Of a stretch of DNA of 64,000 nucleotides, positions 25,797 through 34,257 are shown in pieces. A model generated the notes under the pieces. That model did no database searches. It was given only the letters and a program-made list of their open reading frames with translations, and had not been told where the DNA came from. Numbering within the stretch: the first letter of the stretch is position 1; each line of letters begins with the position of its first letter. The stretch covers positions 90,196 through 154,195 of the forward strand of contig UQMJ01000003.1 of NCBI GenBank assembly GCA_900542035.1, in the 5' to 3' direction. The translations under genes and the position numbers were made by a program. The DNA comes from an uncultured Clostridium sp. (GTDB taxonomy: Bacteria > Bacillota > Clostridia > Lachnospirales > Lachnospiraceae).

Positions 25797-25867
25797 TCCT
25801 TTGTTCCCCTTATTGATTATGACAAAACGTATAATTTTATTAAAACCAATCTGAGTTTCTATGTAGT

Positions 25868-25896
25868 ATTATACTATATAAAAAAACAAAACTCAA
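25868..25896 (-). promoter_or_regulatory. sigma-A promoter for the YHYH gene
   Basis: On the minus strand TTGAGT (25891-25896) and TATAAT (25868-25873) are 17 bases apart. The leader to the start codon at 25796 is about 65 bases. Beyond it, 25897-26060 holds no recognisable gene. Confidence 0.75.
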
Positions 25897-26063
25897 CAAG
25901 AATGAGGGGTGTTAATCAGCGAAAACTATATGCAAAATATTTTAAATTATGCTCTTCTCGCTGATTCTTGAATGTCTCCATCAATAAGTATATATCTACT
26001 TGTTTCCTATCTTGATAAATCAATGTATTAGCTGAACAATAAGCATCTGCAATCCCGTAAAGC

Positions 26064-26086
26064 AAAAGGGCAGGCGTTACCTGCCC
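26064..26086 (-). terminator. intrinsic terminator of yjdF
   Basis: On the minus strand GGGCAGG-TAACG-CCTGCCC is followed by TTTTGCTTT. The hairpin contains the yjdF stop codon. Confidence 0.8.
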
Positions 26087-26493
26087 CTATGCTTTTCTTT
26101 CCTTTTCTGCTGTTTCAGCTCAAACTGCCGCTTCTTCTCTGCTTCCCGTTGTTCTCTGCTCACAGTCTTGCGTTCAGTCTTTAACTGCTCCTGTTGTAAT
26201 TTCAAAGCCTGTTGCGATTTTGTGCCTATGCCGGTATTCTGTACCTGTTTTCGCACTTCTCGCTGTACCCGTTTCGGATTTCGACCAGCTTCCTTTACAT
26301 CAGTTGCCACAGCTGGACTAAATTTCAGTCGATAGTAATTTTTCAGAACAAATTCATATATCTCGTAGTCTTTCGGTTCCGCTCCAAACGTAACCTTACA
26401 CACAGATAATTTTCCCTCCGATATGCGTTCAAAAACACCTATCCAGAATGGTTCCTCAAAAAACACTGTCAATCTGCCCAATGCTTTGTCCAT
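26077..26493 (-). CDS. yjdF: YjdF family protein (DUF2992)
   Basis: A 138-residue cytoplasmic protein of the YjdF family. The N-terminal half, GRLTVFFEEPFWIGVFERISEGKLSVCKVTFGAEPKDYEIYEFVLKNYYRLKFSPAV, is the conserved family core. The C-terminal half is highly basic and helical, ending KRQFELKQQKRKEKHRGR. Its biochemical role is unknown; the gene is typically controlled by a riboswitch that senses azaaromatic compounds, and a role in resistance to such compounds has been proposed. AAGGAGG lies 6-7 bases before the ATG. The gene stands alone between a riboswitch and its terminator. Confidence 0.9.
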   Translation of the reverse strand: MDKALGRLTVFFEEPFWIGVFERISEGKLSVCKVTFGAEPKDYEIYEFVLKNYYRLKFSPAVATDVKEAGRNPKRVQREVRKQVQNTGIGTKSQQALKLQQEQLKTERKTVSREQREAEKKRQFELKQQKRKEKHRGR

Positions 26494-26524
26494 GACAATT
26501 CCTCCTTAAAAATTATACTGGACA

Positions 26525-26625
26525 AAGAACGGACGACCCAAGGAGGGAGGGTTACTTACACCAAAGCGGTGCGGCCGGACTACCTACCGGCTCTATAAGA
26601 GAGGTTATCCCTTACGTTGTGTTTT
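26525..26625 (-). ncRNA. probable yjdF-motif (azaaromatic) riboswitch
   Basis: On the minus strand the leader of yjdF reads ACGTAAGGGATAACC, then ATAGAGCCGGTAGGTAGTCCGGCC, ACCGCTTTGGTGTAAGTAA and CCCTCCCTCCTTGGGTCGTCC. CCGG arms and ACCGCTTTGGT form local stems, and the conserved flanking strings match what I recall of the yjdF RNA motif. It sits within 140 bases of the start codon of a true yjdF gene. The CCTCC runs could mask the AAGGAGG ribosome site, pointing to translational control. A covariance-model search was not possible here. Confidence 0.75.
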
Positions 26626-26756
26626 TATCTTTGCACTTTGATTTTAGCATACTATTCGCAATCTTGCCATAAAAAATAAGGAGCTCAGCCAACGTTAATC
26701 CATCTCTTACGTTTATGATGCTGTGCATAGCAGGAGGTATTTTCCCCGTGACACAA

Positions 26757-26800
26757 GAAAAGAGCCGCAAAGCCCTTGAAAACCCAGGCTTTGCAGCTCT
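26757..26800 (-). terminator. intrinsic terminator of the glycoside operon
   Basis: On the minus strand AGAGCTGCAAAGCC and GGCTTTGCGGCTCT pair with one mismatch, followed by TTTTCTTG. It lies 7 bases after the transporter stop codon and ends the GH2-GH3 operon. Confidence 0.88.
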
Positions 26801-26806
26801 AACTTC

Positions 26807-28357
26807 TTAATTTAAAAATTCTTCCGGCACCTGGTCGATGGTTGTCCAGGTCTTCAGCGCTTCTTCCATGCTCATTCCCTTGGCAATGGCATCACGGCGC
26901 ACCGCATTGACTGCCTGAATCTCCTTCATTCTCTCGCCTGTAAGGGAATATCCCTTCATCGCCCACAGTGTCAACGCCCATGCAATCATGGGGATCACAC
27001 AGAACAAGATCAGAACAATCGTCTTCATTCCTTCCGTATAAGGCGTATCGCCACCTGGCAATGTCGAAAGGCCGATAGAGGCGACTGCCAGTCCTACTAC
27101 CGTAGAGCTTAAAGAAGAAACCAGCTTATCCACCAGAGAGAACAGGGTTCCCATAACCCCAGGAATATACTTGCCGGAACGGTAAGTCTCGTAGTCGGAA
27201 CAATCTGCCACCATAGGAATGGGCATATCTGCCGTTGCATAGTATGCCCCATATCCGATTCCGAAGAACAAGATAAAGAGAATCGTGTATACGTTGATAT
27301 TGGTAAGGGACAGATTTACTCCTGCTTCGCCTGGCTTCCAGAACAGAAGCAGCGCCGTCACGCCTACATACATAACCAGCGCCAGGGCCACATAACGCAT
27401 CAGAGATGCTTTCTGTCCCTGCTTTTGAGAGGTCCGCACCGTCAGTACAAAGAACGGGGCTGAGAACACATAGCCGGCAATCATCATCGGAAGATACAGG
27501 CCATTGTAATTGCCCATCATGGAACCGTACAGCATACAGAGAACGGTTCCGTTTGTGGCAATCGCCAGAGCCAGCTTGCAGCCGGCTCCTGCTACCATCA
27601 GTCTGCGAAGCGGCTTGTTTTCCTTTAAGATCCCGACATACTCCGAGATCTTTACCTTCTGGGGTTCTGTATTGCCAAGACCGAAATACCTGGGCTGGTC
27701 CTTCTCCCAGATGCCAATAACTGCCAGCACTGTCAGAAATGCAGAAATCAGCACTGCAATGGGAATCAGCACATCAAAAAATTCCGGAGTCGTATAATCT
27801 CCAAACTTTGCCCTGAAAATAGGGGCCAGAAACTGGATGGCTCCCATGCCCAGCATACTTGCCACCAGATTAAAAATGGTAAACATCGGCCGCTGCTTTG
27901 GATCATTGGTCAGCACTGTCTGACCGGATCTGGTACAGGAGGTCTGGAAGGTATATCCGATCACATATAAAGCGTAGATCAACACATATGCTGCATAGCG
28001 GGCCGGCATCATGGTTTCTGGAATCATTCTGGTTCCAAAATACAGAAGGAACGCGCTGATCGCCATAATCACATTGCCCAAAATCATAAAAGGACGGAAT
28101 TTGCCGAACCGGCCATTGGTTTTGTCAATCAATGCGCCAATGATAGGATCGGTAACCGCATCAAAGAGACGCATTACCGTTACCATAGTAGTTGCAAACA
28201 TTAAGGCCAGACCCAGCACCCCATTGCCATAATAGGCAATGTAGGTGATGGTCAGGATATAATACACATTGGTGGCTCCGTTATTAAAGGGGAACAGCAC
28301 CAACTGATAAGGCTTTGCCCTGTTTAATCTGGGAGCCTTCGTTACATCATTGCTCAT
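26807..28357 (-). CDS. GPH-type sugar:cation symporter (MelB-like, MFS)
   Basis: A 516-residue polytopic membrane protein with about 12 hydrophobic helices. VMRLFDAVTDPIIGALIDKTNGRFGKFRPFMILG (about 60-95) is the hallmark of glycoside-pentoside-hexuronide cation symporters, including the Asp residues near helix 2 used for cation/sugar binding in MelB. FFGIGYGAYYATADMPIPMVADCSDYE is the matching motif in the second half. It is the last gene of an operon with two glycosidases, so it probably imports the glycoside or the released oligosaccharide. The exact sugar cannot be deduced. Confidence 0.9.
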   Translation of the reverse strand: MSNDVTKAPRLNRAKPYQLVLFPFNNGATNVYYILTITYIAYYGNGVLGLALMFATTMVTVMRLFDAVTDPIIGALIDKTNGRFGKFRPFMILGNVIMAISAFLLYFGTRMIPETMMPARYAAYVLIYALYVIGYTFQTSCTRSGQTVLTNDPKQRPMFTIFNLVASMLGMGAIQFLAPIFRAKFGDYTTPEFFDVLIPIAVLISAFLTVLAVIGIWEKDQPRYFGLGNTEPQKVKISEYVGILKENKPLRRLMVAGAGCKLALAIATNGTVLCMLYGSMMGNYNGLYLPMMIAGYVFSAPFFVLTVRTSQKQGQKASLMRYVALALVMYVGVTALLLFWKPGEAGVNLSLTNINVYTILFILFFGIGYGAYYATADMPIPMVADCSDYETYRSGKYIPGVMGTLFSLVDKLVSSLSSTVVGLAVASIGLSTLPGGDTPYTEGMKTIVLILFCVIPMIAWALTLWAMKGYSLTGERMKEIQAVNAVRRDAIAKGMSMEEALKTWTTIDQVPEEFLN

Positions 28358-28375
28358 AACACATACCCTTTTTCT

Positions 28376-28813
28376 TTACTTTACGGTTTTCAGGAATGCA
28401 CTGATAATCAGCAGGATAATGGATACCACATAGCATACCATGGAAGCCACGCTGACATAGAATACTTTCCATCCAGCTGTATTCATGGAGTTCCAGGAAA
28501 ACAGGCCGGAAATCAACAGGATACGGCTCAGGATCATTCCACAGATCACAGCTGCAAAAAGGCCTACTGCAGCCATCATGGCAATGGTGCTGATATAATC
28601 GTAGTTTCCAAAACGATTGGAAGAATACACGGCTACAAGGATGAGCACGATGCCAGCCGCTGCCTCCAGAAGATACATGGAAAGAGAATTCAGCGCCTCG
28701 GCTGTGCTGATGTTGCTGCTGATTACCATAGTAATCATTGCGGCTGCTGCTACGACCGCAGCTAAAGCCTGGAAATAAAAGCCTGCTCCCTGCTTCTTCA
28801 AAAATGCTGACAT
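28376..28813 (-). CDS. small four-helix membrane protein of unknown function
   Basis: A 145-residue protein with four clear hydrophobic segments (about 14-35, 46-64, 76-97 and 118-141) and short loops; no known catalytic motif. One base separates it from the GH3 gene, and the transporter follows after 18 bases. Similar small membrane proteins sit next to membrane-anchored GH3 enzymes in related bacteria, so a role as membrane partner of the glycosidase or transporter is possible. I do not recognise a named family. Confidence 0.75.
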   Translation of the reverse strand: MSAFLKKQGAGFYFQALAAVVAAAAMITMVISSNISTAEALNSLSMYLLEAAAGIVLILVAVYSSNRFGNYDYISTIAMMAAVGLFAAVICGMILSRILLISGLFSWNSMNTAGWKVFYVSVASMVCYVVSIILLIISAFLKTVK

Positions 28814-28814
28814 A

Positions 28815-31800
28815 TTACTCTACCTCCGTTTCTTTGCGTCTGGAAGATCTGACATACAGGACACCGCTGCCGATCAGCAGGATTGCTGTCACTGCCATAG
28901 CTGCCAGATATGCCATACGCCACCAGGTCATTACCTGCTCAATATGCGTCGTGCTGTTGTAACGGTTCATCAGATTGCTATGGCTCAGGGCATACAAAAC
29001 GTTATGGCTGGATTCCTTCACAGCATTCTGCAGAGATGCGTCTCCATTTAACAGATTTGCGCTTACCTTTGTTCCGTCTATCTGGGAAGCAAATGTCGAG
29101 CAGTTTTCCAGTGTAGTAGAACCGTAGAAACCAGAAATGCCACGGGTATCATAGCAGGTGGTGCCAGATCCTAATACTGCGCCGTACAGGTCTGTATCAT
29201 CATAAATATCTGTTACTGCATAGCCCTTGAATCCCCACTCTTCTTTCAGGATCTCCGTCATCATCTCGTAGCTTGCGGTACACTCTACTGGTCCGATCTT
29301 ACTGAAGGAAATCATCAGGCCGCGCATACCGGCATCTTCTTCCTCTGTATCATATTTGGTCGCTTCAAATGCGATCTGATATGCGCGCAGCTCGATCTCG
29401 CGGGCACGCTGTTCCAGCATATAAGGAGCCACACCGCTTCTGTGAGTTTCCTGGTCGTTAAATGCATAGTGCTTAGGCGCTGCAATCAGACCGAAATCCA
29501 AAGCGCCGATGGCAAATTCCATAGCTGCCACACCGGACAGAACCGGATCTTCAGAATAATATTCACAGTTACGTCCGTTATACGCATGACGATGAGTATT
29601 TAAACCTGGTCCCCACAGAATCGGAATACCAGTAAACAAGGCCTCTTCTCCGATAAACTCGCCTACTTCACGGAACAGCTCTGGGTTAAAGGATGCCGCT
29701 ACTAAAGGTGCATTGGCAAATACTTCCGGATGCCAGTTGCCATTTGGATCATCTGCCGGAATGCTCCATGGAGCGTCTGGATCTTTAGAAGCATTTAAGT
29801 TTACTGCAATACCGTTTCCGGCATTTTCTGTCATATAAGTCTCCACTGTACCAATGGAGGTAACGCCAGGGATGCTGGGGCCGCCGAAGGTTGCCAGATA
29901 CTGGGCTTCTTCCAGGGTCATCTTATCTAACAGCTCATCCCATTTCGGATCATCAAAGTCAAGACCATACATCTCGTAGAACATCAGATCAGAATCCTTG
30001 CCCCATACGATAGAGGAAGTATCTTCATCGGTCTTAATGGTGTAATACTTTCCGTTCAGATTATCGATCAGTTCCTGACTGGTCAGTGTCATATCGGTGT
30101 AGCTTCTCGGATAAGTGCCGGCCCAGTCAGAACGGCTTAAATAGGTTACTTCGCCAGGCTGGAAATAATTCCAATCTGCATAATCCAACTGATTGGAAAT
30201 CTTCTCTCCGGTTTTGGATACGGAGAATGCAGTCTTAGAAATCAGATCCTCTGTAATCTCTTTTGCCATCGCCATCTGTGCATTGCTTTCACCGGCAAGC
30301 AGTTCCGGATCTACACCCTGGGCTGCCATCATGTTATTTAGCGCATCATGAGCGCCGTTGCCCATTGCGAAGTAATAGGTTCCTGGATCTAAAATATAAG
30401 TACCAAACGTACCGTCCCCGTTATCATAGGTATTGTCATAGCTTGCAATAAACTGCAGATCTACCTCAACAGGAACTATCTGGGACTCGCCTGGCTGCAG
30501 GGTTTTGGATTTTTCAAAATTCAGAAGCTGAACCGCCGCTTTTTCCACGCCGCCTGCAAGGTAAGGAGCCTGTCCGTAAATCTGTACAATTGATTTGCCC
30601 GCCATATCTCCAGTGTTTGTTACCTTTACAGGAAAGATTGCCTTTGCATCGCAAACGCCGGTTTCTGGGTCGGTAACAATCTCAAACTGAGGTTCGCCGT
30701 CAAACTCCTGGGTAAAGCTGGTGTAAGACAGACCATAGCCGAAACCGTAGGAAACCTCATTCTCATAGTTCCACTCTGTGTTGGAAGCGTAAGCGCCAAC
30801 CGGAGAAGATGCGTTTCCATTGCCCATGACTACATCATAGTAACGGGTCTCGTAGTAACGGTATCCGGTATAGATACCCTCTGCCTCAATTAAGTAGTTC
30901 TCGCTCTTATCCAGGCTTCTGGCCAGCATCTCTGCGCTGTTGCTGTACTGGAAGCTGCCCATGTTCTGCATGGCTGGAGCAGACATATTGTAAGCTGCAT
31001 AAATGTCAGGAAGACCGCCGGATGGGCTGACACGTCCGCTTAAGATATCCGCAACACCCAGCATACCATAGTTTCCAGGGAAACCTACCCACAAGATCGA
31101 GTCGATCTCCGGATCGTGCTTCAGTTCGTCAATTTCCATGCTGTTAGCGGTATTTAGCAGCACAATTACATTGTCGCTGCATTCTTTCGCCATTTCGATA
31201 ATATCTCTTTCATTTTTCGTCAGCTGAAGAGGTTCTTCTGCACCAGTACCCTCAGCCACACTTCCAGGAAGATAATCCTTGGACTCTGCACCAGGACGGC
31301 CGATCACAACAATAGCAGCATCTTTGTACTGAGCAAAGCTGTCTGCATAATCAGCGTTTACACCCTGAATCTCCTGAACAGAAGGCTCGCCTGGATCGTA
31401 ATTCTCATCGGGAGTCTCATTTTCAGAATGAAGATACGTCTCGTTCAATTTCAGATAAATGTCGCTCATTACCGGATTTACAGTAAAACCTGCACCTTCA
31501 AACTCAAATTCATCGCCATTCCACTCATTCAGGGTAATTCCGCGACTATAAGTGCCTGTTTTATGATCCTTATTTAAGGAATAGGCAATGGTATTCTTAA
31601 AATCTGTCTGATTCTGGGTCAGAGCCTGCTCCAAAGAAATATAAGGACCGTTCGCTTTTACGCCGAAACAAGAACCGAGCAGGGACACTTCCGAACGGAT
31701 GCCGAGCATCGTTACCTGGGAGCCTTCTGCCAGAGGAAGTCCCTGTCCATTCTCCCTGTTGTTTTTCAAAAGTACAGCGCCTTCTGCTGCCTGCTGACGG

Positions 31801-32063
31801 TTTAAATCAATGGCCTTCTGGATCAGGGCCTTGGAATTTCCTGTCCCATCTGCATTCAGTACCTCTGAAGAAGGTATGAATTTATCGTACAGCGGATTTT
31901 CCGGCGTATTTTCGGAAACAAACTTCTCACTTAAGGTTCCCATAGCCGTATCAATGGTTGCTTTGTATGACTCTGCTACAACGCCTAAGATCGTCGTAAG
32001 GGAAAAACCAAACGTAAATACCAGGGTCATTCCCCTCCAAAGCCCTTTCTTCTGTTTTCTCAT
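28815..32063 (-). CDS. membrane-anchored GH3 beta-glucosidase with swapped domain order
   Basis: A 1082-residue glycoside hydrolase family 3 protein, larger than usual. A transmembrane or signal-anchor segment lies at about 12-32 and another near the C-terminus (about 1047-1072), followed by RSSRRKETEVE. Domains run in reverse order: the GH3 C-terminal alpha/beta domain first (VLLNTANSMEIDELKHDPEIDSILWVGFPG), then a fibronectin-III-like domain (VKVTNTGDMAGKSIVQIYG), then the catalytic TIM-barrel (DKMTLEEAQYL, ILWGPGLNTHRHAYNGRNCEYYSEDPVLSG, KHYAFNDQETHRSG). The nucleophile is D952 in GYAVTDIYDD. It likely hydrolyses beta-glucosides at the outer face of the membrane. Substrate unknown. Confidence 0.88.
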   Translation of the reverse strand: MRKQKKGLWRGMTLVFTFGFSLTTILGVVAESYKATIDTAMGTLSEKFVSENTPENPLYDKFIPSSEVLNADGTGNSKALIQKAIDLNRQQAAEGAVLLKNNRENGQGLPLAEGSQVTMLGIRSEVSLLGSCFGVKANGPYISLEQALTQNQTDFKNTIAYSLNKDHKTGTYSRGITLNEWNGDEFEFEGAGFTVNPVMSDIYLKLNETYLHSENETPDENYDPGEPSVQEIQGVNADYADSFAQYKDAAIVVIGRPGAESKDYLPGSVAEGTGAEEPLQLTKNERDIIEMAKECSDNVIVLLNTANSMEIDELKHDPEIDSILWVGFPGNYGMLGVADILSGRVSPSGGLPDIYAAYNMSAPAMQNMGSFQYSNSAEMLARSLDKSENYLIEAEGIYTGYRYYETRYYDVVMGNGNASSPVGAYASNTEWNYENEVSYGFGYGLSYTSFTQEFDGEPQFEIVTDPETGVCDAKAIFPVKVTNTGDMAGKSIVQIYGQAPYLAGGVEKAAVQLLNFEKSKTLQPGESQIVPVEVDLQFIASYDNTYDNGDGTFGTYILDPGTYYFAMGNGAHDALNNMMAAQGVDPELLAGESNAQMAMAKEITEDLISKTAFSVSKTGEKISNQLDYADWNYFQPGEVTYLSRSDWAGTYPRSYTDMTLTSQELIDNLNGKYYTIKTDEDTSSIVWGKDSDLMFYEMYGLDFDDPKWDELLDKMTLEEAQYLATFGGPSIPGVTSIGTVETYMTENAGNGIAVNLNASKDPDAPWSIPADDPNGNWHPEVFANAPLVAASFNPELFREVGEFIGEEALFTGIPILWGPGLNTHRHAYNGRNCEYYSEDPVLSGVAAMEFAIGALDFGLIAAPKHYAFNDQETHRSGVAPYMLEQRAREIELRAYQIAFEATKYDTEEEDAGMRGLMISFSKIGPVECTASYEMMTEILKEEWGFKGYAVTDIYDDTDLYGAVLGSGTTCYDTRGISGFYGSTTLENCSTFASQIDGTKVSANLLNGDASLQNAVKESSHNVLYALSHSNLMNRYNSTTHIEQVMTWWRMAYLAAMAVTAILLIGSGVLYVRSSRRKETEVE

Positions 32064-32114
32064 ACTGTTTCTCTCACTTTCATTTATTTGGAAATGCTAA
32101 GGCACATTTCCTGA

Positions 32115-34103
32115 TTATACCCAGTTTGCGCTGGAAGACTTTCCTTTTACCAGCTTATAAGCAGGATTCGGACGATCTACCTTCCGGAATACCGCCTGAT
32201 CGCTACAGGCTCCTGCCTCTGCCTTAATATGGGTTTCTCCGGAAAGAGATACCTGGAACTCAAATACTTTATTTCCTGTCTTCTCTTCCTTAAACACTCC
32301 GTTCACAAACAAGGAAACCCTGGGCTGGTTTGTGTAAACCTTTACTGCCGTAAGGGCTTCTTCTCTGTCTTTTCTCCTCTTTCCTGCTATGTGGACAAAA
32401 GGCTCCGGACTCCAGTATGCCTTATATAAATAGAAACTGTCCTTTTTGGTCCTGCGGTCAAAGGTAATCAGTCCCTTGTGGTTCATACCTGGTTCGCCCC
32501 CCTGATCCCTGGCATCTGCCGCAAAATCGAACATATTCCATACGTGAGTCGCCCACAGATAAGGATTGCGCTCAAAGCATTTCAGCATATATTCGTGGTA
32601 AACCGCCTGATATTCCTCTGTATGATCGCCTCGTTTCGGCTTTGCCGAATGCAGATTTGGCATGGCTTCACACCCATACTCGGAATATCCCAGACACCGC
32701 TTCGGATAGCAGAAATGGAAAAACCGCATCCAGAGATCATTTAAAATCAGTCCTGGGACGTACCATCCAAGATACAGGTTCCAGGATACCACATCCGTAA
32801 TGTGGGCGGATCTGTTAAATGGGCCGCATACTGCATAGCAAGCCAGCGTAGTCAGTCTGGATGGATCCATCTGATGGTAAAGTTCATTCAGCATCCGGTG
32901 ATTGTCCAGCATATCCTTTTTATCCTTTGTCGATATGGTAATCTCATTTGATACCCCCCAGCAGACGATACAAGGATGGTTGTAGTTCTGAACCACCAGT
33001 TCTCTGGCCTGGCTGGCCGTATTGTCTCGGCCGTTGGGAAGATGTTCCGAAATATAGGGAATCTCTGCCCAGACTACCATTCCGTATTCATCGCACAGAT
33101 CGTAAAAGTACTGATCATGCTGATAGTGAGCCAGACGTATCGTATTGGCTCCGATTTCTCGGATCAGATCCATATCCTTTTGGTGATGCGCTCTGTCAAG
33201 AGCATTTCCGATGCCCTTCCAGTCCTGATGCCTGGAAACACCTCGCAGCGGATAGCTTCGTCCATTCAGGAAAAATCCTTTCTGCGGATCTACGGAAAAA
33301 CTGCGGAAGCCAAACCGGCTGCTAATCTCATCTACCACCTGGCCTTCCCTGTAAAGACAAGCTCTTGCCTGATAAAGATAAGGATCCTGAATTCCATCCC
33401 ATAGATGAACTGCCGGCACTGTCATCCTACAGTCCATGCCGCTGCCGCAAACGGCTTTTGTTCCCTCTGCGTCCAGAATCTCTACCTGAATTTCCAGATC
33501 CTGGGGAAGTTTTTCGAAATCACTGCTTTTCTCTGCTTCTTTCTGCTCCCATCCGGCCTTAGCCTGGCAGACATCCAGGAAGGTCTGAACACGTACAGCG
33601 CCATCGCTTCCTTTTACCTCTGGGGTAATCCGCAGTCCCGAGTCTCCGTAATAGTCCAGATCAAAGTGACAGCGATTCACAATCAGCAGATTGACGTCTC
33701 GGTAAATGCCGCCATAAAAGGTAAAGTCTGCTTTCTGAGGATAAACCCGATCGTTCACGCTGTTGTCTGCTTCTACGGTCAGATGGTTCTTCTCTGCAAG
33801 GAACTTTGTAATATCTGCCCGAAAGGTGGAATAACCGCCATCGTGACTGCATACCGGCGTCCCGTTTATAAATACCTTGGCGCTGGCATTAACACCCTGA
33901 AATTCCAGATAGACCAGCTCTTCGTCCTTTTTAAATTCCGGCATATCAAAATCTCTCTCATACCGGCAGGTTCCCCGCCAGTAATCATTACCGCCGTCCT
34001 GTCCATCCACGTTATTCCAGGTATGGGGGAGCTGCACTTCTGACACGGTTCCGTCCGGACCAGTAAACTTCCACCGATCCATCAGCTTCTGTCTTCTTCT
34101 CAT
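32115..34103 (-). CDS. glycoside hydrolase family 2 enzyme (beta-galactosidase-like)
   Basis: A 662-residue GH2 enzyme without signal peptide. The jelly-roll sugar-binding domain (LPHTWNNVDGQDGGNDYWRG; VFINGTPVCSHDGGYS) occupies about 1-150, an immunoglobulin-like domain about 150-270, and the TIM barrel from about 275 (YPLRGVSRHQDW). The catalytic acid/base is E387 in GVSNEI and the nucleophile E475 in YSEYGCEA. GH2 covers beta-galactosidases, glucuronidases and mannosidases; the C-terminal AYWSPEPFVHIAG segment is usual for beta-galactosidase-type members. First gene of the operon with GH3, small membrane protein and GPH transporter; it has its own promoter and is downstream of a two-component system. 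Confidence 0.85.
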   Translation of the reverse strand: MRRRQKLMDRWKFTGPDGTVSEVQLPHTWNNVDGQDGGNDYWRGTCRYERDFDMPEFKKDEELVYLEFQGVNASAKVFINGTPVCSHDGGYSTFRADITKFLAEKNHLTVEADNSVNDRVYPQKADFTFYGGIYRDVNLLIVNRCHFDLDYYGDSGLRITPEVKGSDGAVRVQTFLDVCQAKAGWEQKEAEKSSDFEKLPQDLEIQVEILDAEGTKAVCGSGMDCRMTVPAVHLWDGIQDPYLYQARACLYREGQVVDEISSRFGFRSFSVDPQKGFFLNGRSYPLRGVSRHQDWKGIGNALDRAHHQKDMDLIREIGANTIRLAHYQHDQYFYDLCDEYGMVVWAEIPYISEHLPNGRDNTASQARELVVQNYNHPCIVCWGVSNEITISTKDKKDMLDNHRMLNELYHQMDPSRLTTLACYAVCGPFNRSAHITDVVSWNLYLGWYVPGLILNDLWMRFFHFCYPKRCLGYSEYGCEAMPNLHSAKPKRGDHTEEYQAVYHEYMLKCFERNPYLWATHVWNMFDFAADARDQGGEPGMNHKGLITFDRRTKKDSFYLYKAYWSPEPFVHIAGKRRKDREEALTAVKVYTNQPRVSLFVNGVFKEEKTGNKVFEFQVSLSGETHIKAEAGACSDQAVFRKVDRPNPAYKLVKGKSSSANWV

Positions 34104-34137
34104 GCCCTCTCCTTTCCTTCTTCTTATTTTCCCGCTT

Positions 34138-34166
34138 ACTATAGCAAATTTTTTTCTTCTGTGTAA
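34138..34166 (-). promoter_or_regulatory. sigma-A promoter of the glycoside operon
   Basis: On the minus strand TTACAC (34161-34166) and TATAGT (34138-34143) are 17 bases apart, 35 bases before the GH2 start codon and downstream of the terminator that closes the two-component operon. Confidence 0.7.
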
Positions 34167-34222
34167 GAAGCTTTTCCTAAGTGGTCTGTTTTCGTGTTTA
34201 TGTGGCGCGCTTTCCTGTCATC

Positions 34223-34256
34223 AAAAAAAAGCGAAGCCCATTGGGCAACGCTTTTC
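34223..34256 (-). terminator. intrinsic terminator of the two-component operon
   Basis: On the minus strand AAAAGCG-TT-GCCC-AAT-GGGC-TT-CGCTTTTTTTTG: interrupted stems GCG/CGC and GCCC/GGGC, then a run of T. It starts 2 bases after the histidine kinase stop. Confidence 0.85.
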
Positions 34257-34257
34257 T

